Positions 16,723 to 27,577 of a stretch of DNA of 64,000 nt are shown in pieces. Within the stretch, counting starts at the first letter, position 1. The number at the start of each line of letters is the position of its first letter. Source of the DNA: Amoebidium appalachense (Eukaryota; Ichthyosporea); the NCBI GenBank assembly GCA_963693365.1, contig CAVNZM010000001.1, positions 11,718,001 through 11,782,000 of the forward strand, written 5' to 3'. The notes beneath the pieces were generated by a model that was given only the letters and a program-made list of their open reading frames with translations, made no database searches and had not been told where the DNA came from. The translations under genes and the position numbers were made by a program.

Positions 16723-17067
16723 TCATGGAGTCTTAGCGGACTGGCCCAGCCGTATGAGACAGGCCCGTAGAAAGTCCTTTTGCTTCTTCAGCTTGTCGTT
16801 TTCCAGCTGCAGCTCTTGGTTCTCCACCACCAAATTCTTGTTCTCTTCGCACACCTTGTTGCGCTCCTCTTGCAGGCCCTTGATCACCTCCCGCTGGTTC
16901 TTGTTAATTGTGCGCAGCGCGTCGTTGTCCTTGTCCATGTCGTTGTTCAACTCCCTCAGCTGCTGGATCAGCCCGTGCAGCCCCTCGTTGGCCTCCTTCA
17001 GCATCTTGTTGGTCTCTTGCAGCTGCTTGGTGTGTGCATCTTGGCGCTGTGTATCTGTTTCATCCAT
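16723..17067 (-). CDS. Coiled-coil protein, 114 residues
   Basis: ATG at 17067. Residues 10-100 form one long heptad coiled coil rich in Leu, Glu, Lys and Asn (LQETNKMLKEANEGLHGLIQ, LVVENQELQLENDKLKKQK). A short C-terminal tail follows. No membrane or catalytic segment. It lies just inside the left inverted array, on the same strand as the coiled-coil gene at 19842-21006. A structural or oligomerisation role is the most that can be said. Confidence 0.65.
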   Translation of the reverse strand: MDETDTQRQDAHTKQLQETNKMLKEANEGLHGLIQQLRELNNDMDKDNDALRTINKNQREVIKGLQEERNKVCEENKNLVVENQELQLENDKLKKQKDFLRACLIRLGQSAKTP

Positions 17068-17104
17068 TGTGTCGTTTGCAGCCGGTTGGGCAGGAGGTGT
17101 TTAG

Positions 17105-17345
17105 TTTTTCTATCCACGAAGAAAAGCAGTGTGAACAAAAAAAAAACGTCCCTCTTATTTTTACGAAGCAAAAGTGTGACCCAAAAAAACCGTCCCTCTT
17201 ACACAGTGCAAAATAAAGCAAAATCCTATGATGCGCAAACACACCGTGAACTAAAAAAACTCGCCACTGATTATTTACACGAAGTAAAGCAGTGTGAACA
17301 AAAAAAAGCGCCCCTTACACAATGCAAAATAAAACACACACACAC
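17105..17345. repeat. Imperfect triplicated spacer
   Basis: Three diverged copies of a 60-90 bp unit (CGAAG(A/C/T)AAAGCAGTGTGA, A-run, CGTCCCTCTTA, ACAGTGCAAAATAAA) precede a short (CA)n tract. No gene. Confidence 0.5.
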
Positions 17346-17734
17346 ACACACACCAAGCCATTTGTATCCAGCGCGGACCCCTTTTTGTGCGCACACTTCT
17401 GATTGGTGTATAAGTATTGGATCCACGTGAGCGCGAGTTTCCCAAGTGCTGCTCAAAAAGTGACATGTGGTTCCCAGCAGGCAGTGCACCGATTCGCTAT
17501 CAGTTGACATCGTGCGCAATCTGTCAGCACCATGTGATTGTGTACTTTTCCTGACCAATTTTTGTATCCCTGATAGACAGAATAATGCTCGTAATTGTTG
17601 GGAAGCATATTCGTGTTTTTTTAGGAGTTGCTACATCAAAATACATTGTGTTCAAACACTGACGGCCAAGTTGCAAAGATCGGATTACAATCCAATCTGT
17701 CAAAATGACAATTCTCAAGTCAAAACATGCTCTT

Positions 17735-17938
17735 GTTGATCCAATCAGAATTCATCAATCAGTCAGCAGATTTGGTTGAGCCCCAACTTATCGGATACAC
17801 CAAGATGCCCAAATGACAATTAGCCAATCAGATGTTCACGCAATCTCTAGATCCAATCAAGCGTCGCGGCTGGGGTATATCCAACCAATCTAATGCAATA
17901 AAGCATCTGATGCCAAAGCCGGGCACGGCATATAAAAG
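17735..17938 (+). promoter_or_regulatory. CCAAT-box array and TATA box of the 18023 gene
   Basis: At least five CCAATC(A/T/C) boxes lie between 17738 and 17892 (GATCCAATCAGA, TAGCCAATCAGA, GATCCAATCAAG, CAACCAATCTAA), followed by TATAAAAG at 17931-17938, 85 bp before the ATG. This is a textbook RNA polymerase II promoter layout. Confidence 0.65.
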
Positions 17939-18022
17939 CCCATACTCTCTTCAATCCACACACCTTTTCCATGTTAGCTAGCTTCTCCCTTGGCACACAA
18001 CGTACATCCAACTGTCCCGAAA

Positions 18023-18733
18023 ATGAGTTCTAAAGATGACATCAAAGATCTAGGAAGGCGCGCTGAAAAAATAGAGACAAGACTCAAGACTTTGGAGGAG
18101 GATGCAAAGGCCCTGCGGGACACCCAGGCCCGTTTCGCGCGCGCCCTTGCTAGGCACACCCGCATGGCTTCGCGCACCACTACAGCAGCAACCGTGGCAC
18201 CCCCAGCAGCAACCGTGGCACCCCCTGTCCTGGCAGCGGCACCTGCACTTCGTGCTGGCGAGCATGGCAGCTCCTATCCCGTGGACTTGGCCCCCCAGCC
18301 CCTGCAGCGCTCACGTTTGCACATCACACAGGGGTCCAAGACACGGGAGAAACCACGAAGACAGCAGAAGAGGACACGAGAGGAAGTCAGTAGCTCTGGG
18401 TCGGAGTTGGATTACCTTCCTCCAGGAGTGCCTGTGTCTCGGGCCGCGTTAGCTTGGTACAAGACCTTGACACGGGGACGGCGGTCAGAACATGAGGAGT
18501 ACTCGTCTTCTGAGGAGTACTCGTCTTCCGAGTCCAAGACCTTGACACGGGGACAGCAGAAAAGGGCACGAGCCAGTGAAGCCAGCAGCTCTGGGTCGGA
18601 GGGGGAGCCTCTGTCTCCGATAACGAAAGCTTGTTTGAGGGTCTTCAAACTGGGGCGGAGACGGAGACAGCCGCCAGGCTCTGAGGAGGGCGCGTCTTCC
18701 GAGTCTTCAGACGGAGATACCAACAGGCCTTGA
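18023..18733 (+). CDS. Coiled-coil protein with Ser/Glu-rich basic tail
   Basis: 236 residues from ATG at 18023. Residues 3-45 are a coiled coil (LGRRAEKIETRLKTLEEDAK). An Ala/Pro/Thr-rich stretch with a TVAPPAA duplication follows. The C-terminal 130 residues have repeated Ser-Glu acidic patches (EEYSSSEEYSSSES) alternating with basic KTLTRG(R/Q) segments, apparently by internal duplication of about 40 residues. The acidic-basic tail suggests contact with chromatin or histone-like proteins, but this is inference. It shares the N-terminal coiled-coil plan of its two neighbours. Confidence 0.65.
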   Translation: MSSKDDIKDLGRRAEKIETRLKTLEEDAKALRDTQARFARALARHTRMASRTTTAATVAPPAATVAPPVLAAAPALRAGEHGSSYPVDLAPQPLQRSRLHITQGSKTREKPRRQQKRTREEVSSSGSELDYLPPGVPVSRAALAWYKTLTRGRRSEHEEYSSSEEYSSSESKTLTRGQQKRARASEASSSGSEGEPLSPITKACLRVFKLGRRRRQPPGSEEGASSESSDGDTNRP

Positions 18734-18810
18734 CACGGTGAAAAAAGGGGCCGCTATTAGAGAGTAGCCTCAGGCTATTCTAGTGCTTGTGTGCAGATGT
18801 ACTTAACATT

Positions 18811-19440
18811 GAGTGTACTTAGGGTGGGGCTGTGCAGACGTGTACTTAAAGGGTGGGGCTGTGCAGAGTGTACTTAGGGTGGTGCAGACGTGTACTTAGG
18901 GTGGTGCAGACGTGTACTTAGGGTGGTGCAGACGTGTACTTAAAGGATGGGGCTGTGCAGACGTGTACTTAAAGGGTGGGGCTGTGCAGACGTGTACTTA
19001 AAGGGTGGGGCTGTGCAGACGTGTACTTAAAGGGTGGCTGTGCAGACGTGTACTTAGGATGGTGTAGAGGTACTTAGGGTGGTGCAGACGTGAACTTAGG
19101 GTGGTGCAGACGTGTACTTAGGGTGGTGCAGACGTGTACTTAGGGTGGTGCAGACGTGTACTTAGGGTGGTGCAGACGTGTACTTAGGGTGGTGCAGACG
19201 TGTACTTAGGGTGGTGCAGACGTGTACTTAGGGTGGTGCAGACGTGTACTTAGGGTGGTGCAGACGTGTACTTAGGGTGGTGCAGACGTGTACTTAGGGT
19301 GGTGCAGACGTGTACTTAGGGTGGTGCAGACGTGTACTTAGGGTGGTGCAGACGTGTACTTAGGGTGGTGCAGACGTGTACTTAGGGTGGGGCTGTGCAC
19401 CACAGTGTACTTAGGGTGGTGCAGAGTGTACTTAGGTGGG
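18811..19440. repeat. 22-bp minisatellite
   Basis: About 28 copies of GTGCAGACGTGTACTTAGGGTG, with a variant carrying an added AAAGGGTGGGGCT block in the first third. It lies between the convergent ends of the genes at 18023 and 19842-21006. No coding sense. Confidence 0.9.
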
Positions 19441-19841
19441 TGTCTTGTGGTGAAAGTAAAGTTTATGGCATACAGGCAGATGTGTGCTTTAAGCCTTAGG
19501 GAACTGTGGGCAGACATGTCAACACTTGGGCCTATGGGTAGACGTGTACACACTTAGTGTATTTGTTTGTGTCTCTCATGGTTATTTTATAGCATGAAGC
19601 ACTGCAAAAAATGGTGTATGTTTCCGTGGTCCACGTACACAGAATCCTTTAATATGAACACAAGTGATTGTATAGAAAAAGAGTAAGTACGTACATGATA
19701 GTCTAGTCAGATTACAAAGAACAAATCAACTTGGACCGAGTATATTCAAATACAAACTAAAAGAGAAAAGAAACAAATAAATCAAGACCGATCAATTCAA
19801 ATACAAATCAAAAGAGAATGCCACTTAGTCGACCAATCAAA
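19441..19841. other. AT-rich spacer
   Basis: Contains a direct repeat of ATTCAAATACAAA(C/T)(C/T)AAAAGAGAA (near 19745 and 19795). No gene seen. Confidence 0.4.
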
Positions 19842-21006
19842 TCAGTACATCTCATGCTCATACTGGTCAAACTCTTCCTGGTCAAGATCAATGAGGGGAA
19901 TTTCTTCAGTTTGTTTATGTTTGGGTTCAGGTTTGCGGTCATACAAGACCGACTCACGATCAGACGCAGATTCGTCATCTGTCATATCATCGAGTACCTG
20001 ATTTGCCCGTCGTTTGAGCCGCTTGGGGTTGAATGCTTCATCTGAGTCCCAATCACATTGATCATGGACGCGTTTGGCGGGTGAGGCAGGTGAAGAGACA
20101 GACTCATTACCACCTGTGTATGCCTTCAAGTTCTTCTCCCGTCGCAGAATCTTCCTTCGGATGCTTTTTATGGTGTTTTGGGCGGCACACACAGCAGCAA
20201 GGGCCAGGCCCTCCGCTATTTCATCTTCAGCCGCCTTTGCCTCTTTGACACGCTCTCGAGCATTCTGGAGCTCCCCCCTCACACTAGTTAGCTGTGCATC
20301 GAGGTCCATCGTATGGTCATGCAACGAAGTCTCAGGTGTTTTGGTGTGCTTGGGCCTGGGCTTAGCGGCAGGGGTGGTCTTGGCAGGAGTGGTCTTGGTG
20401 GTAGGGGTGGTCTTGGCAGGAGTGGTCTTGGTGGTAGGGGTGGTCTTGGCAGGAGTGGTCTTGGTGGTAGGGGTGGCCTTGGCAGGGGCGGTTTTGGCGG
20501 CAGGGGTGGGGGCAGTCACAGGGGTGGTCTTTGCAACAGGGGTGGGGGCAGTCACAGGGGTGGTCTTTGCGACAGGGGTGGGGGCAGTCACAGGGGGTGG
20601 TCTTTGCGGCAGGGGTGGGGGCAGTCACAGTGGTGGTGTTGGCGGCAGGGGTGGGGTCAGCAGTCACAGTGGTGGTGTTGGCGGCAGGGGTAGTCTTGCG
20701 AGGGCCACTGAAAATGTAGTTTTCATAGGCCACCTGGCCATCCCGGCGGGGTGCTGCAGCCCGTTGCAGGCTGGCAAGCTCGGCCTGCAGGGTCTTGATC
20801 TGCTCTTCGGCTGCCCTCAGTCGTGCCTCTACATCAGAGGGCTGGGGTTGGGGGGGTCGGGGCGTACGCGCAGCATTCTCATTGGTCACTTGACTGCGGA
20901 GGCTGATGAGGTCGGTGTGCAGGGCCGTTAAGCGGGACGAATGGTCCGTGTACAGAAAATCAAAGCGCTTCTGCAGCTGTTGAAGCTCCTCTTTCAAAGA
21001 ATCCAT
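19842..21006 (-). CDS. Coiled-coil protein with Thr/Ala/Pro/Lys repeat, one frameshift
   Basis: About 387 residues from ATG at 21006. Residues 1-85 hold two coiled coils (LKEELQQLQKRFDFLY, LRAAEEQIKTLQAELASLQ). The middle is a low-complexity repeat of TPAAKTTPVTAP and KTTPAKTTPTT units. A second coiled coil (LTSVRGELQNARERVKEAK) follows, with a basic KRLKRR nuclear-localisation-like motif and an acidic C-terminus (LIDLDQEEFDQYEHEMY). The frame breaks near 20591, where one repeat copy has GGGGG and all others GGGG; this is a single-base homopolymer difference. TATAAAAG lies about 100 bp upstream. Function unknown; the plan resembles a scaffold protein. Confidence 0.65.
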
Positions 21007-21101
21007 GTTTCGTGTGAGTGTTTGAAAAACAAGTTTGTTGTGTGTCGCCTTTTACTATTGAGTGTCAGTGTTGAAATGAGTGAACGTGACCGTGTGTGCT
21101 G

Positions 21102-21109
21102 CTTTTATA
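21102..21109 (-). promoter_or_regulatory. TATA box of the 21006 gene
   Basis: TATAAAAG on the minus strand, about 100 bp upstream of the ATG. Confidence 0.55.
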
Positions 21110-21214
21110 TGCCACGGTACAAAGCAGCTTTCAGCAATGGTGCCAAGGTTCAATGGGATAGATCTGTCCAATCAACGGTCATTGTCACTCAAACGGCCTT
21201 GATGATTGGCAAAG

Positions 21215-22120
21215 TATCACGTCTAAGCTTGATGAAAACAAACCCGTGGCTGCTGACCATTGGCCGGGTATAGATCTAACCAAAAAAGGAATGCACAACA
21301 AATTAGTGCCTGCACACGGAGCATGCCTATAGGCTGTTTAGACACCACATGTGTAGGGCGCTGCCTCAGAGTCTTGGCACCAACCAGAAGAGGGTAGAAA
21401 TTGGTGCCTGCACACGGAGCATGCCTATAGGCTGTTTAGACACCACATGTGTAGGGCGCTGCCTCTTGGCACCAACCAGAAGAGGGTAGAAATTGGTGCC
21501 TGCACACGGAGCATGCCTATAGGCTGTTTAGACACCACACGTGTAGGGCGCTGCCTCTTGGCACCAACCAGAAGAGGGTAGAAATTGGTGCCTGCACACG
21601 AAGCATGCCTATAGGCTGTTTAGACACCACGCGTGTAGGGCGCTGCCTCTTGGCACCAACCAGAAGAGGGTAGAAATTGGTGCCTGCACACGGAGCATGC
21701 CTATAGGCTGTTTAGACACCACATGTGTAGGGCGCTGCCTCTTGGCACCAACCAGAAGAGGGTAGAAAATTGGTGCCTGCACACGGAGCATGCCTATAGG
21801 CTGTTTAGACACCACATGTGTAGGGCGCTGCCTCTTGGCACCAACCAGAAGAGGGTAGAAATTGGTGCCTGCACACGGAGCATGCCTATAGGCTGTTTAG
21901 ACACCACACGTGTAGGGCGCTGCCTCTTGGCACCAACCAGAAGAGGGTAGAAATTGGTGCCTGCACACGAAGCATGCCTATAGGCTGTTTAGACACCACG
22001 CGTGTAGGGCGCTGCCTCTTGGCACCAACCAGAAGAGGGTAGAAATTGGTGCCTGCACACGGAGCATGCCTATAGGCTGTTTAGACACCACACGTGTAGG
22101 GCGCTGCCTCTTGGCACCAA
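21215..22120. repeat. Right inverted array, nine 93-bp units
   Basis: Each unit contains GCATGCCTATAGGCTG, GTAGGGCGCTGCCTC and CCAGAAGAGGGTAGAA. Units 4 and 8 share the same variants (ACGAAGCATG, CACGCGTG), which shows a higher-order duplication of four units. Confidence 0.9.
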
Positions 22121-22139
22121 CATACATATGCACACACAA

Positions 22140-22770
22140 CATTTATCCACCCCCCCCCCCCCCCCTGCCCCCCCCTGCCCCCCCCCCTGCCTCCCTGCAC
22201 GTGTGCCCCCCTGCCTCCCTGCACGTGTGCCCCCCCCTGCCCCCCTGCCTCCCTGCACGTGTGCCCCCCCTGCCCCCCCTGCCTCCCTGCACGTGTGCCC
22301 CCCTGCCTCCCTGCACGTGTGCCCCCCTGCCTCCCTGCACGTGTGCCCCCTGCCTCCCTGCACGTGTGCCCCCCCCTGCCCCCCCTGCCTCCCTGCACGT
22401 GTGCCCCCTGCCTCCCTGCACGTGTGCCCCCCCTGCCCCCCCTCCCCCCCCCCCCTGCCCCCCTGCCCCCCTCCCCCCCCCTGCCCCCCCTCCTGCCGGA
22501 ACCAGGCCCCCAGTGGTGGCAGTGAGTGTCTTAATAAGCACACACAAATCCCTCCCCCGTGAGGGGCATGCCAGTCTCGCCTGCTCCTCTGCCTCCTCTG
22601 CCTCCTCTGCCTCCTCTGCCTCCTCTGCCTCCTCTGCCTCCTCTGCCTCCTCTGCCCCCCTGCCCCCCTGCCTCCCGGAACCAGGCCCCCAGTGGTGGCA
22701 GTGAGTGTCCCCCTGCCACCCCTGCCCCCCTGCCCCCCTGCCTCCCGGAACCAGGCCCCGGCGCAGTGGC
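22140..22770. repeat. C-rich minisatellites
   Basis: The unit CCCCCTGCCTCCCTGCACGT is repeated about ten times (22160-22440). TCCTCTGCC then repeats about ten times in a row (22580-22655). A GGAACCAGGCCCC(C)AGTGG block occurs three times (22498, 22678, 22747). No gene. Confidence 0.85.
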
Positions 22771-23050
22771 AGCTATTTTTAGATATAGAGATTCCATGGC
22801 CACATGGCCAGATGGCCAGGTCATTTTGGCTCCCCGTTTTATCCCGTTTTATCCACCTTCTTTTCACACACTGAATTTGACCTGGCCATCTGGCCATCTG
22901 GGTATAGACCGTTTTCTGTTCTAATATTGGAGAACTGTCTGATAGTGATAAAAAATGTCATTCGAAGAACAATCGGGAAACCCCGTGGTGTGACAACCAA
23001 TCAGAATGAAGCAATATTGGGATATTCGGGTTGGTTGTAAGGTTTTCTAT

Positions 23051-23449
23051 GGCCCAATAGACGGGCCTGTGGCCCGTTAGGGCCTTCGGCCCGACCCGGA
23101 AAACCTTACAACCAACCCGAATATCCCAAGCGATCGGAGTACACCTGGCAAGTTCCTACCTTTTTTAGTAATTGCGCATTTCCTGATATGGGTTTCCAAG
23201 TAATTATGCGATTGGTCGAAAGGACTTGATGACGTAGGTGGACTTCGAGGAGACAGGAATGCAATCTGAAATAGTTTCGACATGGGGAGTGAAATCGCAC
23301 CCACGCATTGCTGAAGTTGTATGATTTTGCAGGATGGTGCAGGAAGTAGCAGGCGGCAGCGTTCGCCGGCTTGGGATATTCGGGTTGGTTGTAAGGTTTT
23401 TCGGGTCGGGCCGAAACCCCTAACGGGCCGCAGGCCCGCTTATTGGGCC
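23051..23449. mobile_element. Foldback/MITE-like element with 80-bp inverted ends
   Basis: Bases 23051-23130 and 23370-23449 are inverted copies, about 90% identical (outer GGCCCAATA, inner AACCCGAATATCCCAAG). The 240-bp interior shows no gene. The inner 31 bases of the right arm (TTGGGATATTCGGGTTGGTT onward) occur once more at 23016-23046, directly before the left end, so part of an arm is duplicated. Confidence 0.75.
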
Positions 23450-23590
23450 GCTTAGCCTAGGCCTGGGGCCCCGGGCCACGGCGGCCCGGGCCGGGCGTGG
23501 CTCGAGTTGGTCTCGTACGTGAGCCCATTCCACTATGTGGGGGAACTTTAGCTTATGTCGAGGGGGTGTGGTGGGATCCATGTTTGCCCC

Positions 23591-26500
23591 CTATCGGTCG
23601 ACTACTCCGAGGTTATCGAGCTTGATGTGGATGGGGGTGGTGGTGGGGGTGAGCAGGAGGGCTAGTAGTACCCCTGTGAGTTCGGCTTGGGTGGATGATA
23701 GGGCCGTATGGAGCCTGGTCTTGGCCGTCACTGGTGGTGCTTTCCGGTCCGGGGTGTCCAGCACAGCCCCAGCTCCGACCTGGGCTATCCTCCTGCCCGG
23801 GTGGATGAGGCTGCCGTCCGTATAAACGGTGATCGGTTGGTCTGGGAGGAGCAGGGTGATTTGCTGCTGCCACTCGTCATAGGTGGCCTGGGGCACCAAG
23901 TCGGTGTAGGTGAGCCTACGGGGAGTGGGTGGGCTCGGCACAGTCTGCCAGGTGGGCCGTGCACTTGTGTTCTGGTGGTGACCCTACCGGTGGTGGCTGC
24001 TGGGGGGGGGGGGGGGGGGGGGGGGGGGGCCGGGGAGGACTGTCCCCCGGCAAGGGTGCGGCCTCCTTGTTGGCATGCAGGTGGAGCATCTGGGGTGATG
24101 ACTGTTGGTGGGGGTGAAGATGCCGCCGAAAATGGTGTGTCTTCCTCCACTGCTCGGCCGGATTGGAGCCATCCTTCAGTGCGATGACTTGGTAGATGTC
24201 GATGCTGTCGGTGTTGATGAAGTCCTTGTGGTACTTCAGGACTACCGTGTGGGTGGTGATTCGGGTCTTGAAGGCCACGTAGGGGTCTGCCCGTACTCAC
24301 CTCCACAGCACGGGTCCACCCCACACACTGCTTGTGGTGGGTTGGTTATCTGCTGGGGGCTCAGGGGGCTCGTACATGATGTTGGTGTCACTGTTGGTGC
24401 TAGAGTCCTCTGTTCCTTCCCCCTCTCCGTCTACGTACCCGGGGCTGCAGGGGGGAGACTGGGTGGCCGGGGTGTACTAGTAGGCCAGGTTCCATGGGGA
24501 GTGGCCGTATTTGCAGTCACCAGGGCAAAAGCGGAAATGGGCTGTTCCATGTGGGTCGTTCCACGTGGGTCGATGCCATCTGTCGGACCCTCCTCCTCTG
24601 TGTTGTCCCGTAGATGGGCTATTTTGACCGCTCCCCGTTGTGGGTGGTGTGGGCCACCTGGCACCTGGCTGAGTTCATATTGCCCGTTCTTGATTATTTC
24701 CACCACGAATGCACCTACTAGTACGGGCTGGTTTGCCACGAGGTCAATGGTGTGGTGGGTGTGATAGTGGGTGTGTGGTCTGCGTGCTGGCCGCAGTTGG
24801 GCTGCTATGGGGGTGGCCGCCCCCTTGATGATGGACCTGTACGTCCACTGTGTGGCTCACACCGGGCCCCGTAGTAGGTCTGGGGGGTGGGGCAGTTCAG
24901 GGAACGCCCGGAACACCCCCGGCCGTACCATCATGGTGTCCTCCACCGTGTAGAGTTGACGGGGGTGTATGTGGGGGCCGATGTCACGGTGGGCAGCAAA
25001 GGTGTGGTCCGGGAAAGCGGTGTTGATAGGCCCTTGGTGCTGGTTGTTGTTGCTGCTTCCCCTCCTTCACCTTCAAGTTGGGGGGAGGGGCCCGGGGGCC
25101 GTGGGGTGGGGGGACTTGTGTTCAATTTGGGGGGGGGTTTCCCCAATACTAAGATGCCGCTTGTGAAGGATCCCCGTGATATGGGCCCAATGGTTGTGGA
25201 GCTGCTTCCCCCCTAGCCTGTAAAGTTTGGCTGGGGGTGCTTGCAGGGGAGGGTATACGTAGGGTGGGCCTGTCACGTGTTGCTGCTGCCAGGGCTGGTA
25301 CCGGACCACGCCCCCTGCTGGTCCTGGTGTTTCCAGCAGGGCACACAGCTCCGTAACCATGGTGCTGGCTGCTGATTCGACGATGCTGGCCAGTCCCCCT
25401 AGAGTGGGATGGTGTAGCAGCCCGGACGGGGTGCTCCGGTGGAAACCACATTTCCGACGGAGGAGGTCTCTCCACTTGCTGTCGATTACCTGCATGGTGG
25501 TGTTGCTGATGGCTGACCCTTTGAGGAGGAAGAGGATGGCCGGGGCCACCACACTGTTGGCCACGTAGATCACTTGGCTGGGTGCCAGCATTTTACGGGC
25601 TAGTATGGTGGTGGCCCGTAATGTCAGCTGCATGGCCTTCCTGTTGTTGGGCCGGGTGTGTCATTGGACTCGGAGGGTGATGTTGACCACTAGCACTCTG
25701 ATGTGCGCATCGGGGAACTCGATCTGAATGGGTACTAAAGGGTGGTGCTCCCGGGGATTTGCGGTGCTGCAGGGGGGCCACTGTTGCCCGTGTTGGGGTA
25801 CCACGGGCGAGGACAGAAAACTTGTCTGGGTGTGGTTCCAAGTCCTGGTAGTGAAAAAAGGGGGCAGATATCTCGAGAGTTTGCTGGATGCTCTCCTTGT
25901 TGGGGCCATACATGTTGTGTCGTCGGCGAACTTCAAGGCTACAGACGTCACACACAGGGGTGTTTGTGCCGGTGTGTGGTGCTGTGTCTGTGGGGGTAGG
26001 TGGAAAGTGTACCCCTTGCCGTGCCTTTTGATGGCTGTCAAAACTGGATCGTAGAAAATAATCCACAGAATGGGGGGGAGGACAGCCCCTTGGGCCAGGC
26101 CGTTTTCAACAGGGAAAGACTCAGTGTGCCCCTGGTCTGTGCACACCGTGGCCGTACGATTGTGCCACATGTGCCGGAGGAGGGTGATTACTCTGGGGGT
26201 CGGTGCCCAGGCGGGTGAGCCCCAGTTCCACCGAGGGCCAAGACACCGTGTCATATGCCCTCTTAATGTCCTGTTGGACGATCCATAGTTCCTGGTCGTG
26301 GTCTATGGCATCATCTATCGTCTCTCGGATGATAGCCAGCGCCCCGTCGATACCCGGGCCCGGCACGAACCCGAAATTCCCCCCCGGGAGGCGGGTGGGG
26401 TCACTGTGCTGCCGGAAGATCGAGAGTAGGCGCTGGTTGATGACCGATTCTAGCAGCTTCCGTGCCGTTTCCAACTCTGAGTGCTATCGGTCGGGTTTTG

Positions 26501-27094
26501 TCGAAGTCACCTTCCCATTCCCCTTTCGGTAGGGGATGGATGGTGTGGTGCAGCCATGACCTCGGCGTGGTACCCGTGGCCAGGCATCCGTTGATGATAT
26601 GTAGTAGCCATGCTTGCCCCTTTGGCCCCAGGTGTTGGAAGTATTCGTACTGGATTTCCGTTGGGCCGGGGGCCTTCCCCCCCTGTCGGCTCTGGACGAT
26701 CTGTTGAAGCTCGTCGTGGAGTGGCCGGGTGCATTATAGACCCTAATGGGGAGTCTTCGGGGGGGGTCGGTCGATAGAAGTCGGCCCACATTGGGTCGGC
26801 GAGCATCTCCTCGATGTGTGGGTTCCTGCGGGCCGTCCTGCACCGGTGATAAGTTTCACGAATGACGGGCTCCGTGTCAGCCCACTCCGTGAGGTACTCA
26901 GTGCCCGTTGGGGTGACGTCACGCTTGACTAACGTAGCCGAGACGCTCACACGCCCCCGGTCTAAAATGCTGCTTAGTGCACGCCGGAGTTGAGGGCGGG
27001 TTGGTGCAATGGTAAGATCTCTGCGTGTCAAGCTCCAAGTCGCAGGATCGATCCTGGTTACAAGTTCCGATTTTTTTCTGCCTCGACGGTCCAC
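23591..27094 (-). mobile_element. Degenerate LINE (non-LTR retrotransposon) with RNase H
   Basis: Minus-strand fragments in changing frames. A pre-RT segment lies at 26507-27094. RT motif A is QQDIKRAYDTV (near 26300), motif B is NGLAQGAVLP (near 26090), and the catalytic FADD is near 25920. A thumb-like region lies at 25073-25633 (YVANSVVAPAILFLL), and an RNase H domain at 23591-23941 (YTDGS, TQAELTG, LDNLGVV). At least three frameshifts and stops separate them, so it is inactive. The order RT then RNase H fits I- or R1-like lineages. No endonuclease is seen upstream. G/C runs (23 to 28 bases near 24003) interrupt it. Confidence 0.85.
26996..27070 (+). other. tRNA-like A box and B box
   Basis: TGGTGCAATGG fits the RNA polymerase III A box, and GGATCGATCC 43 bases on resembles a B box. 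Acceptor and T stems do not pair properly, so this is not a working tRNA. It could be a tRNA-derived SINE head or chance. Confidence 0.25.
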
Positions 27095-27436
27095 CGGTCT
27101 GGCCGCCCCCTAGAAGCCATCACCCCAGACCACGTCAAAGCAGCACCACCAATTTGTTATCACCCGGCCGTAAGACATGACGTCATGAACAGCACCGGCC
27201 CTCTGACGTCGACGGCGCGCCGCTTGGGCATCCCGGCCCAACGTTCAAGTGGACCTGTGTGATCGGCTCGCCGCCGGGGGCTCGTCGGCCGTTGGTATGC
27301 GGTCAAATTCCTCGTATCAGTTCAACGATCTGTGTGATTAGACCTGGCCGGGCCCATCGCCACCCCGACGAGCCTGTCGGCCATAAAATGAGGTGTCGAT
27401 TTCCATCCCGTCAGGGCTCGTCGCCAGTTAACGCTG
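27095..27436. other. Intergenic
   Basis: GC-rich sequence between the LINE 5' end and the small-gene promoter. No gene or repeat recognised. Confidence 0.3.
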
Positions 27437-27510
27437 ATTGGCTAAAAGTTTTGGCGCGCTTAACATTGATTGGCTGTTTTTGGCGGCAGAGTTCACGCAG
27501 CCTTCATAAA
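27437..27510 (+). promoter_or_regulatory. CCAAT/E2F-like/TATA promoter
   Basis: Two inverted CCAAT boxes (ATTGGCT at 27437 and 27469), two E2F-like sites (TTTTGGCGCG at 27449 and TTTTTGGCGG at 27477) and CATAAA at 27505 lie in order, 70-140 bp before an ATG. E2F sites mark cell-cycle genes in plants and animals. Confidence 0.5.
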
Positions 27511-27577
27511 GCAGCGACGCTGGCGGTTGAGGTCAGTTTGCATCGCCCATTTTTCCAAATAACACGACACCGCAAAC

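Larger units (their letters stand above)
16350..22120. mobile_element. Unit of about 5.8 kb bounded by inverted repeat arrays
   Basis: The left flank (16350-16655) and right flank (21215-22120) are inverted copies. Each consists of 93-bp tandem units (about three left, nine right) followed inward by the same 80-bp stretch, from CTAATTTGTTGTGC to CAAGCTTAGACGT, about 96% identical. The core of 4.56 kb holds three coiled-coil genes and a minisatellite. The inner borders coincide, but the outer ends stop at different points of the 93-bp unit. It may therefore be an inverted duplication rather than a transposon with exact ends. No transposase or recombinase is inside. Confidence 0.65.

Noticed and set aside
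18811-22120. CRISPR array for the 22-bp or 93-bp repeats
   Set aside because: Units are contiguous tandem repeats with no unique spacers.
26996-27070. Functional tRNA gene
   Set aside because: A and B boxes are present, but acceptor and T stems do not pair and no anticodon loop can be placed.
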